Shown here one piece after another: positions 21,858 to 32,633 of a DNA stretch of 64,000 nucleotides. This DNA is from Dryocosmus kuriphilus (Eukaryota > Arthropoda > Insecta > Hymenoptera > Cynipidae). The DNA lies in the NCBI GenBank assembly GCA_038277395.1, contig CM076194.1:128717505-128781504 (forward strand). The letters run 5' to 3'. The notes below the pieces were generated by a model that saw nothing but the letters and a program-made list of their open reading frames with translations, was not told the origin of the DNA and made no database searches. How positions within the stretch are numbered: position 1 is the first letter of the stretch; every line of letters begins with the position of its first letter. The position numbers and the translations under genes were made by a program.

Positions 21858-24557
21858 AGTCTTGTAGTTTTTTGGATTTTGAGTTTGTCGAAAAATGTTG
21901 TAGGAATTTTTTTTAGGACTCCTCGGGCGGCTACCAGAACTCCGATCAGAACTCCGGGAACTCTCAAAATTATGGATTTCAAAATTTTTGGACACACTTA
22001 ACGTCCTGTAGTTTTTTGGATTTTGAGTTCGTCGAAAAATGTTGTAGGAATTTTTTGTAGGACTCCTCGGGCGGCTACCAGAACTCCGATCAGAACTCCG
22101 GGAACTCTCAAAATTATGGATTTCAAAATTTTTGGACACACTTAACGTCCTGTAGTTTTTTGGATTTTGAGTTTGTCGAAAAATGTTGTAGGAATTTTTT
22201 GTAGGACTCCTCGGGCGGCTACCAGAACTCCGATCAGAACTCCTGGAACTCTCAAAATTATGGATTTCAAAATTTTTGGACACACTTAACGTCTTGTAGT
22301 TTTTTCGATTTTGAGTTTGTCGAAAAATATTGTAGGAATTTTTTGTAGGACTCCTCGGGCGGCTACCAGAACTCTGATCAGAACTCCGGGAACTCTAAAA
22401 ATTATGGATTTCAAAATTTTTGGACACACTTAACGTCCTGTAGTTTTTTGGATTTTGAGTTTGTCGAAAAATGTTGTAGGAATTTTTTGTAGGACTCCTC
22501 GGGCGGCTACCAGAACTCCGATCAGAACTCCTGGAACTCTCAAAATTATGGATTTCAAAATTTTTGGACACACTTAACGTCTTGTAGTTTTTTGGATTTT
22601 GAGTTTGTCGAAAAATGTTGTAGGACTTTTTTGTAGGACTCCTCGGGGGGCTACCAGAACTCCGATCAGAACTCCTGGAACTCTCAAAATTTCGGATTTC
22701 AAAATTTTTTGACACACTGAACGTCCTGTAGTTTTTTGGATTTTGAGTTTGTCGAAAAATGTTGTAGGACTTTTTTGTAGGACTCCTCGGGGGGCTACCA
22801 GAACTTGGATCAGAACTCCTGGAACTCTCAAAATTTCGGATTTCAAAATTTTTGGACACACTGAACGTCCTGTAGTTTTTTGGATTTTGAGTTTGTCGAA
22901 AAATGTTGTAGGACTTTTTTGTAGGACTCCTCGGGGGGCTACCAGAACTTGGATCATAACTCCTGGAACTCTCAAAATTTCGGATTTCAAAATTTTTGGA
23001 CACACTTAACGTCTTGTAGTTTTTTGGATTTTGAGTTTGTCGAAAAATGTTGTAGGACTTTTTTGTAGGACTCTTTGGGGGGCTATCAGCACTCCGATCA
23101 GAACTCCTGGAACTCTCAAAATTTCGGATTTCAACATTTTTGGACACACTGAACGTCCTGTAGTTTTTTGGATTTTGAGTTTGTCGAAAAATGTTGCAGG
23201 ACTTTTTTGTATGACTCCTCGGGCGGCTACCAGAAGTCCGATCGGAACTCCTGGAACTCTCAAAATTTCAGATTTCAAAATTTTTGGACACACTGAACGT
23301 CCTGTAGTTTTTTGGATTTTGAGTTTGTCGAAAAATGTTGTAGGACTTTTTTGTAGGAGTCCTCTCGGGCGGCTACCAGAAGTCCGATCGGAACTCCTGG
23401 AACTCTCAAAATTTCGGATTTCAAAATTTTTGGACACACTTAACGTCTTGTAGTTTTTTGGATTTTGAGTTTGTCGAAAAATGTTATAGGACTTTTTTGT
23501 AGGACTCCTCGGGGGGCTACCAGAACTCCGATCAGAACTCCTAGAACTCTCAAAATTTCGGATTTCAACATTTTTGGACACACTGAACGTCCTGTAGTTT
23601 TTTGGATTTTGAGTTTGTCGAAAAATGTTGTAGGACTTTTTTGTAGGACTCCTCGGGGGGCTACCAGAACTTGGATCAGAACCCTGGAACTCTCAAAATT
23701 TCGGATTTCAAAATTTTTGGACACACTTAACGTCTTGTAGTTTTTTGGATTTTGAGTTTGTCGAAAAATGTTGTAGGACTTTTTTGTAGGACTCTTTGGG
23801 GGGCTATCAGCACTCCGATCAGAACTCCTGGAACTCTCAAAATTTCGGATTTCAACATTTTTGGACACACTGAACGTCCTGTAGTTTTTTGGATTTTGAG
23901 TTTGTCGAAAAATGTTGTAGGACTTTTTTGTATGACTCCTCGGGCGGCTACCAGAAGTCCGATCGGAACTCCTGGAACTCTCAAAATTTCAGATTTCAAA
24001 ATTTTTGGACACACTGAACGTCCTGTAGTTTTTTGGATTTTGAGTTTGTCGAAAAATGTTGTAGGACTTTTTTGTAGGAGTCCTCGGGCGGCTACCAGAA
24101 GTCCGATCGGAACTCCTGGAACTCTCAAAATTTCGGATTTCAAAATTTTTGGACACACTTAACGTCTTGTAGTTTTTTGGATTTTGAGTTTGTCGAAAAA
24201 TGTTATAGGACTTTTTTGTAGGACTCCTCGGGGGGCTACCAGAACTCCGATCAGAACTCCTAGAACTCTCAAAATTTCGGATTTCAACATTTTTGGACAC
24301 ACTGAACGTCCTGTAGTTTTTTGGATTTTGAGTTTGTCGAAAAATGTTGTAGGACTTTTTTGTAGGACTCCTCGGGGGGCTACCAGAACTCCGATCAGAA
24401 CTCCTGTAACTCTCAAAATTTCGGATTTCAAAATTTTTGGACACACTTAACGTCTTGTAGTTTTTTGGATTTTGAGTTTGTCGAAAAATGTTGTAGGAAT
24501 TTTTTGTAGGACTCCTCGGGGGGCTACCAGAACTCCGATCAGAACTCCTGGAACTCT
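21858..24557 (-). repeat. 144-bp tandem array, inverted, ~19 units
   Basis: Same unit as 14274-20551 on the other strand. A variant with TATGACTCCTCGGGCGG recurs near 23212 and 23932, about 720 bp or five units apart. Outer units carry CTCGGGGGGC and inner ones CTCGGGCGGC. Confidence 0.95.
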
Positions 24558-25013
24558 TTAAGAAAATTTAATTTCTTTGAAATCTTTGAATTTTTAAAAA
24601 TTGTGTAACTTTTGAGTTTTTGAGTTTTTCGAAATTATTTTTCTGCAGAACTGTAGAACTCTTTGAGAACAACAGGAATATGAAAGAAAAAGTTTATTTT
24701 CTGAAAAGTGCGCGGCTAGCTCTATTTTTTGAAAATTTTTTTTTGGTACAATTTTTGAGAACTATTTTCAATATGTATCAGGAACTATAGAACTATGGTA
24801 AATCTACCCAGAACTCTAAGAAAAAGTCTATTTTTCGAAAAACGCGCGGGAACGTGAACTTAGCCGCCACTTTTGAAAAATCGATTTTTAGGATATTTAT
24901 ACCCCAGAACTATTTCTAAAAGTTATCAGGAACTATAGAACTATTGAAAAGGATGTCAGAACTCTAAAAAAAAATTCGAAATTTTGAAAGTGCGCGGCCA
25001 GGTTCACACGCAT
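24558..25013. repeat. MULE-like right terminal inverted repeat
   Basis: Inverted partner of 13815-14273. Ends GGTTCACACGCAT followed directly by the second GCAAAATTC. Confidence 0.9.
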
Positions 25014-25022
25014 GCAAAATTC

Positions 25023-26057
25023 GTGACTTTGCGTCCCTTGTAGGAACCCTTGGGGCCATATGCCTTGCAACTACATATGGCTGGGTTTTTATGAAAAGCC
25101 TAGAACGTGAAAAGCTTTTAGCTTTGGAAAAAAGCATTGGGAACTATGAAGCACACATGATAATATCGTCCAATCTAACGGAAGATCTTCATTGGTGGAG
25201 CCGCAACATCAGATCGGTGTATAACCGTATTAAATGTCATAAATTTGTTCTAGAAATTTTTTCTGATGCGTCAGTCAGGCTGAGGAGCCTGTTGTGAAAA
25301 TGACAAAACCCATGGATTTTGGAGTTCACAAGAACGACAATATCCCAGTAATCAATTAGAACTATTGGCTGCGTTTTTTTGGGCTTAAGTGTTTTGCAAC
25401 AGATTTAAAATACTGCGACATACTTTTAAGAATAGATAACACTACCGCAATTGCTTACATAAATCGCATGGGCGGAATTCGATTCGAGAATCTCAGCAAT
25501 ACTGCAAAAGAGATTTTGAAATGGTGCGAACAACGCAATATTATAATTTTTGCATCCTACATTAAGTCATCAGATAATACAGTCGCAGATTACGAATCAA
25601 GAAGGCTGGAAGTAGAGACCGAGTATAGTCTATCTCTTAAGGCCTTCAACAAATTATGTGTTCGATTTGGTCACTCTGATGTTGATCTCTTCGCCAGTCG
25701 AACCAACTGCAAGTGTCAAAAATACGTATCCTGGAAGAAGGACCCAGGATCGTTCACGATTGATGCATTCACCCTAGACTGGGGTGAATACTTTTTCTAT
25801 GCATTCCCTCCCTTTGCGTTAATACCAAAAGTATTAAAGAAAATCCAAAACGACCGCGCAAGGGTGATAATATTAGTTCCGAACTAGCCATCTCAAGCGT
25901 GGTTCCTTCGGTGTAGAACAATGTTTGAATCATCTCCCATTTTGTTCAGACCGAATAAAAGCCTTCTTACTTCTTCTAATATGGAACCTCATCCACTCTG
26001 GGCCCAACTTTCCCTGGTGGGAGGAATATTATCCAGCAAGCATTCTCTCTGAAGGGA
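25023..26057 (+). pseudogene. DIRS pol, RNase H and methyltransferase-like part
   Basis: Continues the reverse transcriptase after the MULE-like insertion: connection region (KSLEREKLLALEK), RNase H start FVLEIFSDAS near 25250, then LLRIDNTTAIAYINRMGG near 25430. The DIRS C-terminal region follows (DVDLFASRTNCK near 25682, IDAFTLDW near 25760, FYAFPPFALI near 25797), where DIRS elements carry a Dam-like methyltransferase fold. Breaks: a deletion after FSDAS near 25270, an extra T in a T run near 25380, and a TGG-to-TAG-type stop near 25885 in a conserved VPNWPSQAWF context. The protein is therefore not made in full. Confidence 0.88.
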
Positions 26058-26994
26058 ATGACAACAGATACTATCAAGATTAGCATCGCATCACTGGCTG
26101 AATCCTCTTTAAGGCAATATGAGTCTGCCCTAAAAAAATGGTGGCGTTTCTGCAATCTTACCGATACTCCACCTTTTACAGCCAGCATTCCGGATGTTTT
26201 GAGATTTCTCACCAATGAGGTTGAGAAGGGAGCTTCCTACGACTCAATTAACTCCCTGAGGTCGGCAACGGCCCTAATTTTTAGGGTCTAACATAGGAGA
26301 AAATCAAGATGTGAAGAGATTCTGTAAAGGAGTCGCTAAATCGCGACCATCTCGCCCCAAATACGATACAACCTGGAACCCCAAAGTGGTTCTGGAATTA
26401 CTCTCGAAATGGAGTCGAAAGGAAGAGATTTCTCTACAAAAATTATCAAATAAACTCGCTACGCTACTCTCATTTACAACGGGACACAGAATCCAAACTC
26501 TGGCAGCAATCGAAGTTGGAAACATCGCTAAGTTGGAGAATCGAATTGAAATAAAGGTACCAGCACAACTAAAAACCTCAGGACCAGGAAAGGTACAACC
26601 AAACCTAATTCTCCCCTTCTATCAAGAAGATCCATCGATGTGCGTAGCATCAGCTCGTGGAGCATACCTCAAACGAACGCGCAGTATACGAGGAGATACA
26701 CGAAGTCTTTTCATCGCATGGAAGAAACCTCATAAGGCAATCACAACACAATCATTAAGCCGTTGGATCAAACAGGTCCTCCAAGAAAGTGGCATAAATG
26801 CGTCAAAATTTACGGCGTACAGCACACGCCATGCCTCAACATCCACTGCCAAAAGCAGTGGGGTCAACATTGATATAATTAGGAAAACAGCGGGATGGAC
26901 GGCATCCTCGCAAACGTTCGCCAAATTCTATGACCGTAGGCTGGAAGAAGATCGTTCAGTTTTTGCAAAAGCGGTTCTAAATTCAAAAGAATGA
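26058..26994 (+). pseudogene. DIRS tyrosine recombinase, one frameshift
   Basis: An N-terminal SAM-like domain (SLRQYESALKKWWRFC, 26058-26291) is separated by a one-base frameshift near 26285 from the catalytic domain (26311-26994). Catalytic landmarks: the first Arg in TTGHRIQTL near 26480, the second box AYSTRHASTS near 26815, and the tyrosine in TFAKFYDR near 26925. DIRS recombinases normally have His at the start of the second box (AHSTR); here the codon is TAC, Tyr. The enzyme integrates the circular DNA intermediate without a target duplication. Frameshift plus the His-to-Tyr change suggest an inactive copy. Confidence 0.9.
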
Positions 26995-27100
26995 GTAAAT
27001 GTATGATTTTTAGCATTTCCGTTTATTATATAATTCTGTAATAACAAGTGTTACATTAATATCACTCAAAAAATAGCTGCCATCACTCTTCTTTAAACAT

Positions 27101-27211
27101 CTACGTCTGGTGATCTGAGAGAGGAGGCGCGAAATACAATTGAACGATTAAACGAACTTACCTAAGTGAAGTTCTATCGTAATTGTATGAAGCGCCTCCT
27201 TCGAAGATCAG
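27101..27211 (+). repeat. DIRS internal complementary region
   Basis: 27101-27141 is the exact reverse complement of 11232-11272. 27134-27211 is the near-exact reverse complement of the right outer end (about 27397-27469), with a small insertion after ACTTACCTAAGTG. The two halves overlap at AATT, which marks the circle junction. Confidence 0.93.
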
Positions 27212-27282
27212 TCCCACCCTGTCAGATTCCCAAAGTTAACTATGGTTAACCCCTACAGAGATCGTTCGGCAGCACTTTAAAA

Positions 27283-27469
27283 GAATGAAGATCATGAACC
27301 GGAACCCCGGAACATGGACTATAGGTAAGGAACGGAAATTTTCTAGTTTCTTACTTTAAATATTGTGGCGCTAAGAGCAGGGGAGCAGGTACTACGTCTG
27401 GTGATCTTCGGAGGAGGCGCATCATACAATTACGATAGAACTTAGGTAAGTTTGTTTAATCGTTCAATT
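27283..27469 (-). repeat. DIRS right inverted terminal repeat with 3' extension
   Basis: Matches the left terminal repeat inverted, then continues about 50 bp further (ATACAATTACGATAGAACTT) to CGTTCAATT at 27469. The extension is what the second half of the internal complementary region pairs with. Confidence 0.9.
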
Positions 27470-27471
27470 AA

Positions 27472-27733
27472 CCCTTAAGTGGTATCGTCATTTTCGGCCC
27501 CTTTTAACGGTATCGTCGGGTCACTCGTTTCTGGTGCTTTAAAAAGTGCTGTAAAGTCCTCTAAAAAATTCCACAAAATTCATGAAATCTCATCAACTAT
27601 TCTAGTATGAGGATCAATCACTATATTGTTGATTTGAGCATTTGTTTAAACAATATAATCAAATAAACAAAGAAGACAGCAAGGAGAAAAGTTTTGGGCA
27701 AGGCACGAGTGACCCGACGATACCACTTAAGGG
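27472..27733. mobile_element. piggyBac-type MITE, 262 bp
   Basis: Inverted ends CCCTTAAGTGGTATCGTC are flanked by TTAA at 27468-27471 and 27734-27737. TTAA duplication and CCC termini are diagnostic of piggyBac-like elements. The left TTAA is composed of the last TT of DIRS plus AA of the flank, so the MITE came after DIRS. No coding sequence. Confidence 0.92.
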
Positions 27734-27737
27734 TTAA

Positions 27738-27861
27738 ACGGCTAACGCAGAGTTCATCATGTCAGCAAATCTATGACTGTCACATTCTACAATAATTTCC
27801 AAGAGTTCCTTGAAAGCAGTTGGATTGAGATATCGGAAATCGATGTTATCGTTCTTTCCTG
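27738..27861 (-). pseudogene. hAT-like transposase, middle fragment
   Basis: The minus-strand frame reads GKNDNIDFRYLNPTAFKELL and then ends NSALAV at the DIRS junction, continuing the family order into DGSVDKTQIDKIY at 11231. At its upstream edge the frame runs straight into the Maverick-like terminus. It is therefore a host segment trapped between two insertions. Confidence 0.75.
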
Positions 27862-30803
27862 AGTAGATGTACAAGGAGCGTTCTAATCCAAGATCCCTGT
27901 TACCGACAGTTACCGACATCGAGAGCTAAAGCGGTTCAAGTCCGCGCTAAGCATCTAGCCGGTGTGACGTCAGTAATTAAATAATACGCGATTGTTAAAC
28001 ATGAATTTTGCATAAACAAATCTCTCTCTCTCTACCCCTCTCTCTCTTTCTCCTATGCCACGTGTCAAATTAAAAATATCCGATTTCTGTAACGCATATA
28101 GTTGTGGAATGTGTTTTATATATAAGATAATCGACATGATTTATTACCTCCCTAATATATTTTTTTCCAAGAAATTTGTCAGTTCTTAGAAAATTACGTC
28201 ATCTTCTAAGAATTATGGAATGTGTTCATCGTGTAGACTACAAACCTGCCTAAACGTGTCTAACTTGATTATAAAGAAACCCTTTGTTCTATAAAACATA
28301 TCATGAAAATATAATATAGTAATTATGTGACAAGAATTTGACAGCGCACGTGTAAGAGATGGAATGAGGCATTACAAATTGATATAATTTATTGCTTCCG
28401 TAATGTGTTAAAATAAAATTTAAAAGTAGGTCACAATCTGATCTGATTACGAAGGAATCTTTGTTCTATAAAACATAGGGAGACCTATTGAAGAATTTAT
28501 GCCATTAAAAGTATCCGATTTCTGTAACATATAGTTATGGAATGTGTTTATATATAAGCTAATCGACATGATTTTATTACTTCCCTAATGTGTTATGGTA
28601 TGAAAAAAAGATAAGAGTGTTGAGCGGATGACTTATTTGAATATATATATATGTTTTGTTCCATGGGGATCTATAATAGACTAAAGAAGATTCTAGTAAA
28701 GCGTTTTACAAATATCTCAAGCATATTGTAAAACTTTTTAATGTTAAGAATATGATTCTTGGGAAAAAAGGGTTCATGTCTATGCTAAATAAAAATTAAT
28801 TAGAAGAGCAATTGTACAGTTCAAAATATGCAGAAATAATCTAGTCTTTCCTTGTCAAAGTAAAACGCAGCGCGTACGTTTGACTGTCTTTGCTCTTATC
28901 TATAAATGGATTTTAGATAGATATTAGGCATTTTATTCTTTAGGAGTAATTTAACAAAACGTTTAAACGTAAGTCTTAAGTTTGCATGCTGAGGGTTCAA
29001 TCGCACAAGTTACATGAGGTCATGCACAGGCAGGAAATCCGATATTAAGTAAATTCCAAGACCTAAAGTTATTGATGAAATTTATGCTCTTATATTTTAG
29101 CCTACAAAAATATTTCCAAGAATTTTTCAGGGTTACATTGATCTGTTTCGTTTTACTCCTCATATGAATAAACTAAAAAGCTAGTATTACTGTACCACAA
29201 TGAAAGAATATTCTCTCAATATATATCCAGATTAAACATTTTTCATAGCAAGTATGAGACCAATATTGTAATATAATATGCTGTGAAAAAAAGATAAGAG
29301 CGTTGAGTAGATGGTGTGATGCATTAACTTATTTGAAAGTATATATATTTTATTCATGGGAATTTATAAAAGACTAAAGAAGATTCTAGTAAAGCGTTTT
29401 ACAAGTATCTCAATAATATATTGAAATTTTGTAATGTTAATAATATGATTCTTGTGAAAAAAGGGTGCATGTCCATGCTAAATAAAAAGTTAATTAAAAG
29501 AGCAAATTGTACAGTTGAAAATATGCAGAAATAGTTTAAAATCTTTCCTTTCAAGAAAAAGTACTTCTTTATTTTCATAAGAAAAACTACTACAATATAA
29601 TTTTATTAAATAAATTGTTGAAAATCATCTTTTAGTAAAGATCAAAGGGTGAACACTAAGGAATTAATAAAGAGATAAAGTTATATGAGTGAAGTACAGC
29701 TATGAAATTTTTGAACAGTTTATTTGCATATAAATTTTAAACCTAACCAATGTTAGACTTACATTCTTGACCAATGTGTATCAAATGACATAAAATTCTG
29801 AGAAATTGCACAAACAATAGTATCAGGTTACATGGAATTCTTGCGATATGACGTCATATTACATATTTTCATGCAAGTTTAAACAGGATTTACCCCCACT
29901 TTCCAGAAATTTAACATCAACAATGGTATCAAGTTACATAGAATTCTGATATGTTTGAAAATCCATTCGTTGATCGCTACAATAATATACCATGCAAAAC
30001 TATACTATACTATACTATATGGTGTAGCAGCTGAAAGAGTTATTAAATCTAAACATTTTAATCTGCACTTTGCTTTTCAATATGATTCAGAGCGATTTTA
30101 TTAATCTAATTCTTATTATACTATTATACTTTTCGTTTTACTAGCCATATCAATAAACTAAAAAGCTAGTATTACTTTACCACGAGGAAAGAATATTCTC
30201 TCAACATATATCCAGATTAAACATTTTTTCATGGCTAGTATGACGCCAATATTGTAATATAATAATATGCTGTGAAAAGGATAAAAGCGTTGAGTGGACA
30301 GTATGATGCATTAACTTATTTGAATTTATATACATTTTTTCCATGAGAATTTATAATAGACTAAAGAAGACTCTGGTTAAGCCTTTTACAAGCATCTGAA
30401 ACACGTTTTTGGAATTTGTAATGTTACTAATATGATTATTGGGAAAAAAAAGGGTTCACGTCCATGATAAATAAAAAATTAATTAGAAGAGCAATTGTAC
30501 AATTCAAAATATGCAGAATACCATACTACACTATATTATATAGTGCAATGGGCGAAGGAGTTATTAAATCTAAACATTTTAATCTGCACTTTGGTTTCTA
30601 CTATGATGATGATTTGGTGTCAGTTGAGCAAGCTTGATTAAAGGACTCATACTTCCCATTTTAATTCCAAACTCTACATTTATTATATTGAAAGAACTCA
30701 ACCCGTACACCAATCAACGTTTTTAATGAAGCAGTTTCAAGGAATGAACGAGTTTAAAGTTGGAACTATTGCAGAAGATTTGTGTGTTTACAAAGGTGCA
30801 ATA
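27862..30803 (+). repeat. Copy B left arm
   Basis: Inverted copy of 32634-36004. Includes a conserved tip, a CT microsatellite (28020-28055), one 431-bp unit, and inner single-copy blocks such as GGTTCATGTCTATGCTAAAT. Ends near AGGTGCAATA. Confidence 0.88.
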
Positions 30804-32633
30804 CGCAGTGTGAAAAAAAAAAATGTTGCAATATAAGACAAAATTATGACAAAACTAAAGAAAAATGTTGTTTATAAAATGTTATAAATGTTATAAATGT
30901 TTATAAATATTTACTGAGGAGGAGGAGGAGGAAGAGGAGGACTTTATAATTAAGTAAAATACTCAAAATTTGCACTCAACCATCACAAGCCTTAGACTGT
31001 CAGTTAGAAACTCTAAAACTGAGATGAGTCTCTTGAATTTTTATAATAACCAAAATGAGTGCTAGTGAAAGAAATTAAAAAGCAGTTATGCATTTAAAAT
31101 TATATTTCATAAACAAGTACTTATTGCACTTAAAAAGTACTTTAAATTTAACTTATTAAAAGAACTGTACAATATTGAGTAATAGAAAAACCATTTCATA
31201 CTTAGTGCTGTGCTGAGTCAAATTTTTTAAATTTCGTTTACTGTAAATAATTCTGATATCTAATTTGACACATAGCCTTTTCAAAATCGTTTTTATATTT
31301 AGTGAGGAGGGGGTGAAGGAGGAGTGTGAGGAGGAGACTGTAATTAAATAAAATACTCAAAATTTTGCGCTCAACGATTACAAGTCTTAGACCATCAGTT
31401 AGAAACTCTAAAACTTATAATCACCAAAATGAGTGTGGGTGAGAGAAATTAGGTAGTACATATTACATTTCTTAAACAAGTACTTACTACACATAAGACC
31501 TCTTACATTTTATAATAATCAAACTGAGTTCGGGTAAAAGAAATGAAGATGTAGATATAAATTTAAAAATTATACTTCATAAACACATATTTACAATGTT
31601 TAAAGATCACTTAGAATTTAACATATTAAAAACTATAATAGCATAGAGTAATAGAAAATCCTGTTGCATATTTAGTACCACATTGGGTCTATTTGATTAT
31701 TTTTTTATGAATTAGTGAGATAAAACCTGTAATCACATATACTACATGTGTTAATTCTACTATTGGAAATAATAAACTAGCTTTTAAGCTATTAAAATCA
31801 GCTACTAATAAATTATTTAATAATTCTATCCTCTCTTGTTTCATTAATGATAGAAATTATTTCAATGCATTATTTCTGTTACCATCTGCTTGAGATTGTT
31901 AAAGGAACCGAAATCGATATACCAAATAAGTCAGCTACATAAACTTTATAATCCTCTGTAAGAAACATTGAAATAATCTTTAACACAACAGAGTAATATA
32001 CTAAAAATCCAATTCACTTAGCTGAAACACAGCAATAATAGCATGCTTAGTGAAGTATTGATGATTTTAAAATATGCTATTATCAATGGAAAAAGCATAT
32101 GTTTCTTCAACCAACATTGAACTCTAGTTAAAACAAATCTACTTCAAGAGATAACAAGGCAAACTAAATTAATAATGAATAGAGTGCACCACCATCAACC
32201 AAGTTGCTTTTCTTGTATAGTTATAAGCACGTTTCTTTAGTATTTTTTACTAAATGTGAGCTTTGTCTTCTAAATAGATTTCTAATATTGATTCCTGTAC
32301 TAATTAGATGAAATGGTTGATTTCTTGTATACTGTTATAAGGAATTTTTTCAATGATATTAACACTGAAATTAACCTCAATTAACTATTAAAAATAAGTG
32401 ACGAAGATATGGAGGAGTATGATGAGGAGGAGAAGGAGGAGGGGAGAATAATTATGTAGTTACACAAGTAATCACTGAAAAATGTTGTATTCAATTATTA
32501 CACATCTTAAGTCATATGTTAGAAGCTTCAAAAGATGTGATGAGCCTCTCCTGCACTTAAAAACTAAAATTAAATCAAGTGGGCGATTTAAAGAAGAAAT
32601 ACACATATATGTTGAAAATTAGATTTATTTAAC
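30804..32633. other. Copy B loop with diverged GAG-rich tandem repeats
   Basis: Blocks beginning with GAGGAGGAGG-like tracts followed by ATAAAATACTCAAAATTT and TCAGTTAGAAACTCTAAAAC occur near 30910 and 31300, with a weaker one near 32405. No open frame of note. The same loop is present in copy D (47325 and 47720). Confidence 0.7.

Larger units (their letters stand above)
13815..25013. mobile_element. Giant non-autonomous foldback element, MULE-like, 11.2 kb
   Basis: The terminal inverted repeats start ATGCGTGTGAACCTGG and extend inward about 455 bp with few differences. They are followed by two inverted arrays of a 144-bp unit (about 43 units left, about 19 right) around a 1.3-kb core. A 9-bp duplication of the DIRS target flanks it, the size typical of Mutator-like elements. 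The terminal repeats themselves contain three more diverged units with TAGTTCTATAGTTCCTGATA, so the arrays seem to have grown from the ends inward. No transposase is visible. hAT or P elements (8 bp) are less likely. Confidence 0.8.
13806..25022. repeat. 9-bp target duplication GCAAAATTC flanking the MULE-like element
   Basis: GCAAAATTC lies at 13806-13814 and again at 25014-25022. Keeping one copy restores a continuous reverse transcriptase frame across the site (CKIRDFASLVGTLGA). Confidence 0.9.
11232..27469 (+). mobile_element. DIRS-type tyrosine-recombinase retrotransposon, interrupted
   Basis: Order on the plus strand: left inverted terminal repeat, gag, reverse transcriptase, (11.2-kb foreign insertion), RNase H and methyltransferase-like region, tyrosine recombinase, internal complementary region, right inverted terminal repeat. 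This is the DIRS plan. The internal complementary region at 27101-27211 is complementary in its first half to the left outer end and in its second half to the right outer end, the hallmark used to circularise DIRS intermediates. There is no flanking target duplication, as expected for recombinase-mediated entry. The outer ends share AATT. The element is inserted in the hAT-like gene and is defective through insertion, stops and frameshifts. Confidence 0.93.

Noticed and set aside
14271..24450. More than 30 long open frames with SKNFEIRNF- or CPKILKSEIL-type repeated peptides on both strands
   Set aside because: They are translations of one 144-bp repeat in different frames. Unit length divisible by three explains the openness; no independent sign of coding.
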